Below, in pieces: positions 9,321 through 18,057 of a stretch of DNA of 64,000 nucleotides (position 1 is the first letter of the stretch; each line of letters starts with the position of its first letter). Where the stretch lies: positions 1,035,501-1,099,500 of the forward strand of contig NZ_CP022998.1 in assembly GCF_002277895.1 (NCBI RefSeq). Reading direction: 5' to 3'. Under the pieces are notes generated by a model. It did not search any database, had not been told where the DNA came from, and saw nothing but the letters and a program-made list of their open reading frames with translations. The position numbers were made by a program, and so were the translations under genes. The DNA is from Rhizobium sp. 11515TR. GTDB lineage: Bacteria > Pseudomonadota > Alphaproteobacteria > Rhizobiales > Rhizobiaceae.

Positions 9321-9946
9321 TGCGGAGCGTTTTGCCGCCACTTGCCGCCAGCCTTCTGGCACTCGCATCGTTCTGGAGCGCTGCTGCGGCGGCGGAGACG
9401 GGTACGCAGACGATCGTCTTCATGCGCCATGGCGAAAAGCCCGAAGCGGGTCTTGGCCAATTGAGCTGTCAGGGCCTCAACCGGGCGCTGGCTTTGCCAC
9501 CAGTGCTGACAAAACTCTTCGGCAAGCCGTCGGCGATCTTTGCGCCTGATCCATCGAAACGAAAGGAAGATTCCGGTGCTTCCTACGATTATATCCGGCC
9601 GCTCGCGACTATCGAGCCGACGGCGATCGCCCTTGGAATGCCTGTCGATACCAGTTTCGGCTATGAGGATATCGATGATCTGAAAGCCGAGCTGAAGAAG
9701 CCTGCCTATGCCGGCAAGCTGATCTTCGTCGCCTGGGAGCATAAGCAGATCGTCGATCTCGCCCGCCAACTGATGAGCGAGAATGGTGGCGATGAAGAAG
9801 AGGTGCCGAAATGGCATGGCAAGGATTTCGACAGCCTCTACGTGCTGCGCATCGGCGGGGCTAAGGCCGGATCAGGCGCGACCTTCGAGAAGATGGCCGA
9901 AGGCCTCGATGGTCGCTCCGATATCTGCCCGAATCCGGCTAAATAA
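9320..9946 (+). CDS. Secreted histidine-phosphatase-fold protein
   Basis: 208 aa from the ATG at 9320, which overlaps the preceding TGA. Residues 1-27 (MRSVLPPLAASLLALASFWSA...) form a signal peptide ending in AAAAAET. The phosphohistidine motif is VFMRHGEKPEAG. Sequence beyond the RHG motif is not typical of phosphoglycerate mutases, so the substrate is unknown; a periplasmic location is inferred from the leader. Confidence 0.82.
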   Translation: MRSVLPPLAASLLALASFWSAAAAAETGTQTIVFMRHGEKPEAGLGQLSCQGLNRALALPPVLTKLFGKPSAIFAPDPSKRKEDSGASYDYIRPLATIEPTAIALGMPVDTSFGYEDIDDLKAELKKPAYAGKLIFVAWEHKQIVDLARQLMSENGGDEEEVPKWHGKDFDSLYVLRIGGAKAGSGATFEKMAEGLDGRSDICPNPAK

Positions 9947-9948
9947 CC

Positions 9949-10251
9949 TCAGAATACCGGCCGCATGAAGCTGCGCTCGTAGCTGATGATGCAGCGCGTT
10001 TCCTCGCCATAGGCAAGCGCGGCCTGGCATTCCGCATCCTCGGGTATTTTGAGCCGATATTCCTCATAGGCGGCCAGGCTCGGAAAGCTGAAGAGCGCCA
10101 AGGCGATGTTATTGGCGCCTTCATGCGGCATGAAATAGCCGTGATGCGTGCCGCCCATCCGGTTGACCAGCGGAATCCAGAGCTTGGCGTAATGTTCGAA
10201 CTGGGCAAGCTTATAAGGGTCGATGACGTAGCGAAGATATCAGGTGATCAT
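9949..10251 (-). pseudogene. NIPSNAP family protein, interrupted by TGA at codon 4
   Basis: Read from the ATG at 10251, the frame is M-I-T-stop-YLRYVIDPYKLAQFEHYAKLW and then runs uninterrupted through MGGTHHGYFMPHEGANNIALAL to the stop at 9949. The stop is the TGA at 10240-10242, where relatives (from memory) carry Cys. The original start is marked by an ATGA overlap with the end of the EamA gene (10248-10251), indicating translational coupling. Without readthrough, only a 69-aa product from the internal ATG at 10158 is possible, losing the first beta strand and helix of the ferredoxin-like fold. Either a recent nonsense mutation or a sequence error. Confidence 0.75.
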
Positions 10252-11162
10252 TCGGCAGCCCCCTTGGAAAGATGGTGATTTCTATTCCAGGGCAGGGGGA
10301 TCGTCCATCCCAGATTCATGCCGGCGGCAGCCGCGAGGATGATGATCGCGCCGAGGATTTGCGCGATGCTGAGCACATGGCCGAAGGCGAAGCGATCTAC
10401 CAAGATGGCGGCGATCGGATAGACGAAGGAGAGCGCGCCGGTCAGGTGCGTCGGCAACTTCTGGATGGCGCCATAGAGCAGCACATACATCAACCCGGTA
10501 TGCACGATGCCCATGGTAACGAGGATCGACCATCCCCCGACATCCTGGGGTGCGGCCGAGAAATTGGTAAAGGGTGCCAGCATCAGGATACCGGTCGAAA
10601 CCTGAATGAGCGCGATCAGGTGCGGCGGCGTGCCCTTCAACCATTTGGCGGCGATCGCTGCCAGCGCATAGAAAAAGGCCGCGCCCAGCGAAAACAGGAT
10701 ACCGATTGCGTAGCTTCCGCCACCTGCTGCCTCCGCCGGCTTGCCTTCGACGATCACGGCCATGCCGACAAAGGCGAGACCCAGCCAGAAGAGCTTGGTG
10801 AAGGTGATCCGTTCGCCGAGGAACAACGCGCCGAGACCCAGCAGCATGAAGGGCTGTGTGTTGTAGACGGTCGTGGCGATGGAAATGGAGGCGTGGGAAT
10901 AGGCCGCGAAAAGCAGCAGCCAGTTGAGTACGATGGCGATCCCGCCACCGACGGCGATGGAAAATGTCTTCAGATTGAGGATGCCGGGGCGGAGCAGGCC
11001 CATGGCCCCGCAGATGACGAGCAGCGTCAGCGCGCCGAAGAAGCAGCGCCAGAAGACGACGCCGGTCACGGGCTGCCCAGACATCAGCACGAACCAGCCG
11101 ATCGTGCCTGAAATCAGCATCGCCGCCGTCATTTCCACCGTGCCGCGTTTAATCTCGTTCAT
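10248..11162 (-). CDS. EamA/DMT family transporter
   Basis: 304 aa with about ten hydrophobic helices in two EamA repeats (TAAMLISGTIGWFVLMSGQPVTG...FWRCFFGAL; IALIQVSTGILMLAPF...GIVHTGLMYVLLYGAIQKL). I prefer the ATG at 11162 because a GGAG lies 8 bp upstream; an ATG 15 bp earlier is too close to that site. It diverges from an Lrp-type regulator 108 bp away, a common arrangement for amino-acid exporters, and overlaps the NIPSNAP start downstream. Confidence 0.88.
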   Translation of the reverse strand: MNEIKRGTVEMTAAMLISGTIGWFVLMSGQPVTGVVFWRCFFGALTLLVICGAMGLLRPGILNLKTFSIAVGGGIAIVLNWLLLFAAYSHASISIATTVYNTQPFMLLGLGALFLGERITFTKLFWLGLAFVGMAVIVEGKPAEAAGGGSYAIGILFSLGAAFFYALAAIAAKWLKGTPPHLIALIQVSTGILMLAPFTNFSAAPQDVGGWSILVTMGIVHTGLMYVLLYGAIQKLPTHLTGALSFVYPIAAILVDRFAFGHVLSIAQILGAIIILAAAAGMNLGWTIPLPWNRNHHLSKGAAE

Positions 11163-11270
11163 TGCCTTTGCTCCCATCTATCTGCACCAATCATATTGCG
11201 GTACCGGAGGTGGTGATATAGATTTAGTAAGGAAAAAATGCTGAACGACCTAAATAAATGAGGTCTTATT

Positions 11271-11735
11271 ATGGGTGTTCCTAACGCGAGCCTGGGTCTG
11301 GATGAGATCGATCAGCGGATGCTGGAGGCGCTGGCGCGCAATGCCCGCATATCGCTGAAGGAGCTGGCGGAAGCGGCCAGCCTGTCTTCGCCGAGTGCGG
11401 CGGAGCGGCTGCGGCGGCTGGAGGAGCGCGGCATCATCTCGGCCTTCACCGTCGATATCGCGCCGGAAGCAATCGGCTATCCCCTGCAGGCGATCGTCCG
11501 CATCCGGCCTCTGCCTGGCCAGCTGCATGTCGTCGAGCGCATCATTCAGGAGACGCCGGAGTTCATCGAATGCGACAAGGTGACCGGCGACGATTGCTTC
11601 ATCGGGCGTCTAGTGGTGCGGTCAATGAGCGAGCTCGACGGCATCCTGGACAGGATCACCGAGAGGGCGGAGACGAACACATCGATGATAAAGGCGACAC
11701 CGGTCAAGCGCCGGCTGCCGCCGCTTTCCCGCTAA
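11271..11735 (+). CDS. Lrp/AsnC family transcriptional regulator
   Basis: 154 aa. Helix-turn-helix in LDEIDQRMLEALARNARISLKELAEAASLS (residues 9-38) followed by the RAM/AsnC ligand domain (IGYPLQAIVRIRPLPGQL; CDKVTGDDCFIGRLVV). It is divergent from the EamA transporter and probably regulates it in response to an amino acid. Its stop overlaps by 4 bp the stop of the convergent GNAT gene. Confidence 0.92.
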   Translation: MGVPNASLGLDEIDQRMLEALARNARISLKELAEAASLSSPSAAERLRRLEERGIISAFTVDIAPEAIGYPLQAIVRIRPLPGQLHVVERIIQETPEFIECDKVTGDDCFIGRLVVRSMSELDGILDRITERAETNTSMIKATPVKRRLPPLSR

Positions 11736-12625
11736 AATTCCGCCATGGGCGAGAGCATGAGCGGCCCGGCAATATCGTCTGCCGCTTTGCCGCGCGCCAT
11801 CAGCCTCGTGTAACCCTCGTAGAGCTGCAGCGATACCTGGCAATCCAGCCGATCCGGAGAAAAGCAGATCTCGATGCGATCGGGTTCGATATCAAGCGCG
11901 GAGACGATGGTCGCCAGCGAAGGGATCGCCATTGACACGACATCGAGAAGCCAGAGAGTCGCGCCGTCAAACGTCCATGCGATGACCACTTCATCCCCAA
12001 GCGCCGTCAGGCGAATCGCGGAGTTGAAGGAGGCATTCAGCAGAAACATCTCCATCTGCCTGACAACGGAAAATTGGGCGGAGACAGACTGCCGGTTTTG
12101 CAACAGCGTCTTGATCAGGCGGAGATCGTCAGGCACTTCAATAGAGAGTTGCCGGGCAGTCGAGCCGGCTTTTTCAAGCTTCGGCATTCCTGCAACGAAG
12201 ACATGCTGCGGCAGAATGCGAAAGCCGTAACGCTCATAAAGCGCAGGCTTGTCGGTGAGCAGGAGATCGAGTTCGTAGCCCTCCGCCGCAGTGTGGGCAA
12301 AGGCGCGCTGCATGAGGTCGCGATAGAGGCCGCGCCCGCGCCATTCCGGCCGCACCGCGCCGGACTGATATCCCGCTGCCCTGACGGCACGGCCGTTGAC
12401 GATCAGCGGCATGGAGAAGGCGGTGAAATTGGCGATGCAACGGCCATCGGCATCGAAATAGCCAAACGGCATGCTTGTGGGATCGGGGCCGCCCAATCGA
12501 TCCTGAATGCTGACGTCGATGGAGAACGTATCTTCAAGCACGCCGACAAGACCCTTCCACGCAGCTGGATCGCCGAAATAGTCCTGTCGTAATGTCAGGC
12601 CATGCGTCTGGGTACTCTCCGACAT
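11732..12625 (-). CDS. GNAT family N-acetyltransferase
   Basis: 297 aa. The acetyl-CoA loop reads SGAVRPEWRGRGLYRDLMQRAF, and LLTDKPALYERYGFRILP is the following conserved GNAT segment. The extra C-terminal half suggests an Eis-like or sterol-carrier-fused architecture, but I cannot identify it firmly. The ATG at 12625 overlaps the dut stop (TGATG), so it is translationally coupled to dut. Confidence 0.83.
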   Translation of the reverse strand: MSESTQTHGLTLRQDYFGDPAAWKGLVGVLEDTFSIDVSIQDRLGGPDPTSMPFGYFDADGRCIANFTAFSMPLIVNGRAVRAAGYQSGAVRPEWRGRGLYRDLMQRAFAHTAAEGYELDLLLTDKPALYERYGFRILPQHVFVAGMPKLEKAGSTARQLSIEVPDDLRLIKTLLQNRQSVSAQFSVVRQMEMFLLNASFNSAIRLTALGDEVVIAWTFDGATLWLLDVVSMAIPSLATIVSALDIEPDRIEICFSPDRLDCQVSLQLYEGYTRLMARGKAADDIAGPLMLSPMAEF

Positions 12626-13095
12626 CACACGCCGGTCGACCCGAACCCGCCTGCGCCGCGCGTGGTTTCGCTGATCTCCGCAATCTCGGCGATACGCACC
12701 TGCATGACTGGCGCTATGACCATCTGCGCGATGCGCATGCCGCGGGTGATCTCGAACGGCTCTTCGCTGAGGTTGGCCAGCAGCACCTTCACTTCGCCGC
12801 GATAGTCGCTGTCAACCGTGCCGGGCGAGTTCAGGCAGGTAATCCCATGCTTGAAGGCAAGCCCTGAACGCGGGCGGATCTGCGCCTCGAAGCCTTCAGG
12901 AACTTCGAAAACAAAGCCCGTTGGAACGAGAACCCGAGTCCACGGTGCGATCGTCAGCGTCGCACCGTCGTCGATGGCAGCGCGTAGGTCCATACCGGCC
13001 GCGCCCTTGGTTTCGTAGGCGGGCAGTTCCAGACCCTCCCCATGCGGCAGGCGGATGAGGTTCAGGGTCGGAGTGATATCGGTGTGAATGGTCAT
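12625..13095 (-). CDS. dut: Deoxyuridine 5'-triphosphate nucleotidohydrolase (dUTPase)
   Basis: 156 aa, all five dUTPase motifs visible: [10 protein letters not shown] (I), [11 protein letters not shown] (II), [13 protein letters not shown] (III), [12 protein letters not shown] (IV) and the C-terminal P-loop-like [11 protein letters not shown] (V). It converts dUTP to dUMP, supplying thymidylate synthesis and keeping uracil out of DNA. In many Rhizobiales dut follows coaBC; here coaBC is 12 kb away. Confidence 0.97.
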   Translation of the reverse strand: MTIHTDITPTLNLIRLPHGEGLELPAYETKGAAGMDLRAAIDDGATLTIAPWTRVLVPTGFVFEVPEGFEAQIRPRSGLAFKHGITCLNSPGTVDSDYRGEVKVLLANLSEEPFEITRGMRIAQMVIAPVMQVRIAEIAEISETTRGAGGFGSTGV

Positions 13096-13186
13096 GCGGC
13101 AATAGTTTGCGTTCGAAAGCCGGAGGTCAATTGCATTTGGGGCTTTGAGTCGCTAGATACGGCCGCAATTCACAGGATTCATACGC

Positions 13187-14770
13187 ATGGCCGAAAGTCT
13201 CGCCGAGGCGGTCTCCCGCCGCCGCACATTCGCTATTATCGCTCACCCGGACGCGGGCAAGACGACGCTCACCGAAAAGCTGCTGCTGTTCGGCGGCGCC
13301 ATTCAGCTTGCCGGCGAAGTCAAGGCGAAGAAGGATCGCATGCAGACGCGCTCCGACTGGATGAAGATCGAGCGCGAGCGCGGTATCTCGGTCGTGACCT
13401 CCGTCATGACCTTCGAGTATGAAGGCAACGTCTTCAACATCCTCGATACGCCCGGTCACGAAGACTTCGCCGACGACACCTATCGTACGCTGACGGCCGT
13501 CGATGCCGCCGTCATGGTCATCGACGCCGCCAAGGGTATCGAGCCGCGAACGCTGAAGCTGTTCGAAGTCTGCCGCATGCGCGACATCCCGATCATCACC
13601 TTCATCAACAAGATGGACCGCGAAAGCCGCGATCCCTTCGAAATCCTCGATGAAGTCGAAGAGAAGCTGGCGCTGGATACGGCTCCGGTCACCTGGCCGA
13701 TCGGCCGCTCCAAGACTTTCTGCGGCTCCTACCATCTGGCTGACAATACGGTGCGCGGTTCCGATACCGAGGTCGAGGCGACCAAGGTAAATGGTCCGCA
13801 GGCGGTCGCCGACCGGCTGCCGGAAAACGAGCGCCAGGCCTTTATCGACGAGACGGAACTGGCAATTGAAGCCTGCCGCCCCTTCGACCGGGACTCCTTC
13901 CTCGAAGGTCACATGACGCCGGTCTTCTTCGGCTCGGCGCTGCGCAACTTCGGTGTTCGCGACCTCATCAACGCGCTCGGCGCATTCGCGCCGCCGCCGC
14001 GCGATCAGGTCGCCGATATCAGGACGGTTCACGCCACCGACGACAAGATGACGGCCTTCGTCTTCAAGATCCAGGCCAACATGGACCCGAACCATCGCGA
14101 CCGTATCGCTTTCGCCCGCATCTGCTCCGGCAAGCTGGAGCGCGGCATGAAGGCCCGGCTGTCGCGTACCGGCAAGCAGCTCGGCCTCACCGCGCCGCAG
14201 TTCTTCTTCGCCTCGCAGCGCCAGCTCGCCGATACCGCCTATGCCGGCGATGTCGTCGGTATTCCGAACCATGGCACGCTGCGCATCGGTGATACGCTGA
14301 CGGAAGGCGAATCCCTGGTCTTCCAGGGCGTGCCGAACTTCTCGCCGGAAATCCTGCGCCGCGTTCGCCTTGAAGATGCGATGAAGGCGAAGAAGCTCAA
14401 GGAAGCGCTGCAGCAGATGGCCGAAGAAGGCGTCGTGCAGCTCTTCTCGCCGGAAGACGGTTCGCCCGCTATCGTCGGCGTCGTCGGCGCCCTGCAGCTC
14501 GACGTGCTGAAGGAGCGGCTGATGGCCGAATACGGCCTGCCGGTTTCCTTCGAAATGTCGCGCTTCTCGGTGTGCCGCTGGATCTCGGCCGACCAACCCG
14601 CCGATCTCGAAAAGTTCGTCACGGCACGCCGCGGCGATATCGCCCGCGATCTCGATGGCGATCCGGTCTTCCTCGCGCAGGACGGCTTCTCGCTGCGTTA
14701 TGAAGCAGAACGTTATCCGGCTATCAAGATGGTCGCGATCAAGGAATATCACGCCGTCAAGGCGGCCTGA
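13187..14770 (+). CDS. prfC: Peptide chain release factor 3
   Basis: 527 aa translational GTPase that removes RF1/RF2 from terminated ribosomes. G1 AHPDAGKTTLTEKL (about residues 19-32), the RGISV switch I, G3 DTPGHEDFADDT and G4 INKMDRE are all intact. The RF3-specific C-terminal region is present (VGALQLDVLKERLMAEYGLPV). Convergent with the XRE gene; a hairpin lies between them. Confidence 0.97.
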   Translation: MAESLAEAVSRRRTFAIIAHPDAGKTTLTEKLLLFGGAIQLAGEVKAKKDRMQTRSDWMKIERERGISVVTSVMTFEYEGNVFNILDTPGHEDFADDTYRTLTAVDAAVMVIDAAKGIEPRTLKLFEVCRMRDIPIITFINKMDRESRDPFEILDEVEEKLALDTAPVTWPIGRSKTFCGSYHLADNTVRGSDTEVEATKVNGPQAVADRLPENERQAFIDETELAIEACRPFDRDSFLEGHMTPVFFGSALRNFGVRDLINALGAFAPPPRDQVADIRTVHATDDKMTAFVFKIQANMDPNHRDRIAFARICSGKLERGMKARLSRTGKQLGLTAPQFFFASQRQLADTAYAGDVVGIPNHGTLRIGDTLTEGESLVFQGVPNFSPEILRRVRLEDAMKAKKLKEALQQMAEEGVVQLFSPEDGSPAIVGVVGALQLDVLKERLMAEYGLPVSFEMSRFSVCRWISADQPADLEKFVTARRGDIARDLDGDPVFLAQDGFSLRYEAERYPAIKMVAIKEYHAVKAA

Positions 14771-14785
14771 TATCGGGGACATTGC

Positions 14786-14810
14786 AGCCACAGGCAACCG
14801 CCCTGTGGCT
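14786..14810. terminator. Hairpin between convergent prfC and XRE genes
   Basis: AGCCACAGG (14786-14794) and CCTGTGGCT (14802-14810) form a perfect 9-bp stem with a 7-nt loop, 15 bp after the prfC stop and 10 bp from the end of the opposing gene. There is no T tract on either strand, so termination efficiency is doubtful. Confidence 0.55.
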
Positions 14811-14820
14811 CATAATGCTA

Positions 14821-15648
14821 CTATCGCGCTGCTGTATTTATCAGCTCCGCGTAGCGCGCCTCGGTGACGTCATCCAGCGGAAACATGCATTCGACCCGCA
14901 GCTCCTGCGTCGTAATCATCTGCGCGGTTCCAACCGTCGTCACCAGTGAGAAAAATCTTAGAACTTGCCCGTCCTTCACGAAGGACAAAGGAATCAGCGG
15001 CGCATTCTCGATCGCCGGCGATGTCTGCCATTCGGCATTCACATCTGGATAGGCGAGCAGGCTATCGATAAGCGCCTTCGTCCGTACGTCGATGACGCGG
15101 CCGACGGACTCGCGGAAGACGCGCCCCATAAGGCTTTCCGCAGTCTTCTCCCAATCCGCAATGAAGGGCCGCATGCCCGAGGGGTCGAACATGAGATGTA
15201 GAAGATTGCGCGGTTTCGGACGTGCGGCCATATCGGTGAATTGGCCGAAGAAGCGAAGCGTTGCGTCGTTGGTCATCAGCACATTCCAGTAGCGATCCAT
15301 CACGATTGCCGGGAATGGCTCATGCTGACGCAGCATGCGCTTCAGCGCATTGGTGACGCCCTGCATCTCCTGATCATCGAAGCTTCCTTCGGAATAGATC
15401 GGCGCATAGCCGGCGGCGAGCAACAGCGTGTTGCGCTCGCGGAACGGCACGTCCAGGGCATCGGCAAGCCGCAACACATTCTGGCGACCGGGCGTGCTCC
15501 TGCCGCTTTCGATAAAGCTGATCTGGCGCTGCGAGATGCCGGTGTCGAGCGAGAGCTCGAGCTGGCTCTTGCCGCGCGTGTCGCGCCATGCGCGTAGCTG
15601 CGGTCCCAGCTCGTTTGGCAATCTCAGTTCAGCGCGAAGAGATCTCAT
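14821..15648 (-). CDS. XRE-family regulator with MmyB-like ligand domain
   Basis: 275 aa. N-terminal HTH_3: LRAWRDTRGKSQLELSLDTGISQRQISFIESGRSTPGRQNVLRLADAL (residues 18-65). The C-terminal part (ERNTLLLAAGYAPIY...FPAIVMDRYWNVLMTNDATLRFF...NLLHLMFDPSGMRPFI) matches the MmyB/PAS-like domain found in many actinobacterial and rhizobial repressors. It sits downstream of an NTF2-fold gene on the same strand and may control it. Confidence 0.9.
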   Translation of the reverse strand: MRSLRAELRLPNELGPQLRAWRDTRGKSQLELSLDTGISQRQISFIESGRSTPGRQNVLRLADALDVPFRERNTLLLAAGYAPIYSEGSFDDQEMQGVTNALKRMLRQHEPFPAIVMDRYWNVLMTNDATLRFFGQFTDMAARPKPRNLLHLMFDPSGMRPFIADWEKTAESLMGRVFRESVGRVIDVRTKALIDSLLAYPDVNAEWQTSPAIENAPLIPLSFVKDGQVLRFFSLVTTVGTAQMITTQELRVECMFPLDDVTEARYAELINTAAR

Positions 15649-15716
15649 CCTGCAAAGCCTCGCTTCGTTCGTTGGTATGGCGGGGCCGCATCGGACGGCC
15701 CCGCCAGTGTCAGTTC

Positions 15717-16109
15717 TTATGAGAAGGCTACCGGCCCGACCGAGCCGTACCAGTGGCGCACTTTCGTCGGGTCTGCCTCATCCATGTAGAAAAAGTGCGT
15801 CATAACCGGTTTGACCACCGCTTGGGTGCGGTCATTGGGGGTCATGGTCACGGTTCCGCGGAACACCTTCAACGATCCGGCGTCCCAATATTCGGTGACA
15901 TCATGCAATGCCGTGAAACCGGTGTCGATGAAGGCGCGCAAGTTCCGGCGAATGGTTTCGCGCCCCTTCCAGTCGGCAATGCCGAGATTGCATGTGGCGT
16001 CTTCCGCCAGGCAATCAAAGCCTTCGCCGAAGGTCTTGTCGTCGATTTCGCGCCAGAAGGCGAGCAGCCATTGCGGGGCTTCTTTTTTGGTGAATGACAT
16101 GGTCGTCAT
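15717..16109 (-). CDS. NTF2-like (SnoaL-type) small protein
   Basis: 130 aa from the ATG at 16109, which has AGGAGA 7 bp upstream; a longer open frame upstream has no such site. The alpha+beta cone pattern (FWREIDDKTFGEGFDCLAEDATCNLGIADWKGRETIRRNLRAFIDTGFTAL) is typical of SnoaL-like proteins. No catalytic residues can be assigned. Transcribed toward the XRE regulator gene, 68 bp before it. Confidence 0.78.
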   Translation of the reverse strand: MTTMSFTKKEAPQWLLAFWREIDDKTFGEGFDCLAEDATCNLGIADWKGRETIRRNLRAFIDTGFTALHDVTEYWDAGSLKVFRGTVTMTPNDRTQAVVKPVMTHFFYMDEADPTKVRHWYGSVGPVAFS

Positions 16110-16412
16110 GGATTTCTCCTGAGCCTGCCTTGGAATGATGTCGTGGCCATCGACGCCATGCCGGGCAAAGGCTCTCTTTCGTTGAAGGGCTGAAAAGCTC
16201 TTCCTGCAAGAAGATGGTCCTTGGATACTCCACAGCAAACGCTGCGCTCAATTACATGCGATGTAATGAGAGCCTGCCAATCAAGCCTCAAGCTGACATG
16301 ATCGGTTCGGATGCGTTTCATTTTGGAATAGTGTCATCGCGATGTTCCATCCGATATAGCGCTATGCCATAGTGCCGCCCCGAGGTCCCCTCGATCGGAA
16401 CGAGCAGCTTTC
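16110..16412. promoter_or_regulatory. Divergent intergenic region with a 17-bp palindrome
   Basis: This gap separates the leftward NTF2-like gene from the rightward iron-type binding-protein gene. It holds a perfect inverted repeat, ATTACAT (16251-16257), GCG, ATGTAAT (16261-16267), about 142 bp from one start codon and 146 bp from the other. That symmetry is typical of a dimeric repressor site; the neighbouring XRE protein is the nearest candidate binder. No other gene or RNA is seen here. Confidence 0.5.
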
Positions 16413-17438
16413 ATGATGAAATTTCTTGCGGTTCTTGCTCTGGCCGTTGTCGGCCTGATGCCAGTCGCAGCCGAGGCGCGAATCATTACCGATGCGGCCG
16501 GACGCACGGTGTCCGTGCCTGATAAAATCAACCGCATTCTGGTGGCCGGGCCGCCGGCAACCGCTTTGGTCTACGTGCTGGCGCCCGAAAAACTGGTGGG
16601 TTGGGTTCATGCGCCGGATGATGCCGCCAAGGCCTATCTGATGCCGTCGGTGCGGTCGCTGCCGACAGTTGGCCGTTTGACCGGCAAGGATGGCGCAATC
16701 AGTTCGCAGGCGGTCATCGACGCCAAGCCTGATATCATCCTCGATGCCGGCACGGTCGATCCGACCTACAAGGCTCTGGCTGACAAGGTACAGTCCGATA
16801 CGCATATTCCCTATGTCCTTATCGACGGCAGCTTCGCCCGCACCGCAGATACGCTGCGTGATGTCGGCGCGCTGATCGGTGTCGAGGACCGTGCCAACAA
16901 GCTGGCCGATTACGCCGATACGGCGATCAAGGACCTGAACGAAAAGCTCGCGACATTGCCGAACGACCCGCGCCCACGCGTCTATTACGGGCGTGGTGCC
17001 GATGGCTTGGAAACCGGGCTTTCCGGCTCGATCAATCTGGAAATCCTCGATGCCGTCGGCACGATGAATGTCGCTGCCGCTGCCGGCAAGGGTGGACTTG
17101 CCAAGGTGACCGTACAGCAGGTCGTCGGCTGGAACCCGGATATCATCATCGCCGAGAGCCCGGCTTTCGCCGCTTCGGTGAAAAGCGATCCGCAATGGGC
17201 TGGGATCAAGGCCGTCAAGGACGGCAAGATCTTCGTGCCGCCGTCTCTGCCTTTCGGCTGGTTCGATTCGCCGCCCGGCGTCAACCGGCTGCTCGGCGTG
17301 CGCTGGATGGAGAAGTTGCTCTATCCGAAGCTCTTCCGCAGCGATTTTTCCGAGGATGTAAAGGAATTCTACAAGCTGTTCTACCAGGTCGATCTGACCG
17401 ACGATCAGCTGGCGGCATTGCTGAAGGGCATGAAGTAA
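16413..17438 (+). CDS. Periplasmic iron-siderophore/cobalamin-type substrate-binding protein
   Basis: 341 aa. A signal peptide spans about residues 1-22 ([22 protein letters not shown]). The mature part starts [42 protein letters not shown], the standard opening of FecB/BtuF-type (Peripla_BP_2) proteins; [14 protein letters not shown] is a second family block. No permease, ATPase or TonB receptor gene is nearby, so it must work with a transporter encoded elsewhere or act as a sensor. The start may be either of two adjacent ATG codons. Confidence 0.87.
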   Translation: MMKFLAVLALAVVGLMPVAAEARIITDAAGRTVSVPDKINRILVAGPPATALVYVLAPEKLVGWVHAPDDAAKAYLMPSVRSLPTVGRLTGKDGAISSQAVIDAKPDIILDAGTVDPTYKALADKVQSDTHIPYVLIDGSFARTADTLRDVGALIGVEDRANKLADYADTAIKDLNEKLATLPNDPRPRVYYGRGADGLETGLSGSINLEILDAVGTMNVAAAAGKGGLAKVTVQQVVGWNPDIIIAESPAFAASVKSDPQWAGIKAVKDGKIFVPPSLPFGWFDSPPGVNRLLGVRWMEKLLYPKLFRSDFSEDVKEFYKLFYQVDLTDDQLAALLKGMK

Positions 17439-17461
17439 CCACTCTGATAAGGAAGGCGTTC

Positions 17462-17986
17462 ATGGTCCGGGAGAACGAAATTCGCGAAAACGAAGTGGCT
17501 GTCGAGCCGCCCGCAGCCTCGGATGCCGGCCTTACCTTCATCGGCCGCATTTCGACACCCTGGACATCGCGCATGGAAACGCCGCGTCAGGGTCGCCATG
17601 ACGGCCCGGTCTGCCGGATCGAGATCTTCGAGCCCTGGGTGGCCGCGTTGAAGGGCGTCGAAGTCTTCGAGCGGCTGGAGGTTCTTTATTGGCTGGATCG
17701 GTCTCGCCGCGATCTCGTGCTGCAAAGCCCCGCCAATAGTGGCAAGGTGCACGGTACTTTTTCGCTGCGCTCGCCCGTTCGGCCCAATCCCATCGGCACC
17801 TCTATCGTCAAATTGGAGGCTATCGAGGGTGCCGTGCTATTGGTGCGCGGGCTCGATTGTCTTGATGGTACGCCGCTACTCGACCTGAAGCCCGATCGCA
17901 CCCTGTTCAAACCGATCGCGCCGCCGCAGTCCGGAGACTTCCAGACCGGCGACGGCGAGACGGCGCATTACTGCCAGAAGGCGTAA
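17462..17986 (+). CDS. trmO: TsaA/TrmO-like tRNA (N6-threonylcarbamoyladenosine37-N6)-methyltransferase
   Basis: 174 aa from the ATG at 17462. The TsaA-like beta-barrel signature [18 protein letters not shown] is present, as is [10 protein letters not shown] near the N-terminus. TrmO methylates t6A37 in certain tRNAs. Compared with E. coli TrmO the C-terminal extension is missing, which is common in alphaproteobacteria, so the exact substrate is inferred. It begins 23 bp after the binding-protein gene and ends next to a mosaic repeat. Confidence 0.82.
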   Translation: MVRENEIRENEVAVEPPAASDAGLTFIGRISTPWTSRMETPRQGRHDGPVCRIEIFEPWVAALKGVEVFERLEVLYWLDRSRRDLVLQSPANSGKVHGTFSLRSPVRPNPIGTSIVKLEAIEGAVLLVRGLDCLDGTPLLDLKPDRTLFKPIAPPQSGDFQTGDGETAHYCQKA

Positions 17987-17987
17987 A

Positions 17988-18030
17988 GCATGATTCAAAA
18001 GTGCGTAGCGCTTTTTGAATAAGATCATGC
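17988..18030. repeat. Rhizobial intergenic palindrome
   Basis: Imperfect inverted repeat: GCATGATTCAAAA (17988-18000) against TTTTTGAAT-AAG-ATCATGC (18012-18030), separated by GTGCGTAGCGC. The same outer arms (GCATG...CATGC enclosing an A-run/T-run) recur at 57383-57427. It directly follows the trmO stop and may act as a terminator. Confidence 0.7.
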
Positions 18031-18057
18031 CGGCGATGGACCACGAAATCCGTTGCC

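Noticed and set aside
10240..10242. Selenocysteine at the NIPSNAP TGA
   Set aside because: Position 4 gives no obvious functional role and no SECIS-like hairpin is evident just downstream; mutation or sequence error is simpler.
12818..14797. Long open frames opposite dut and prfC
   Set aside because: They mirror the codon pattern of the real genes, a known effect of high third-position GC, and have no domain signals.
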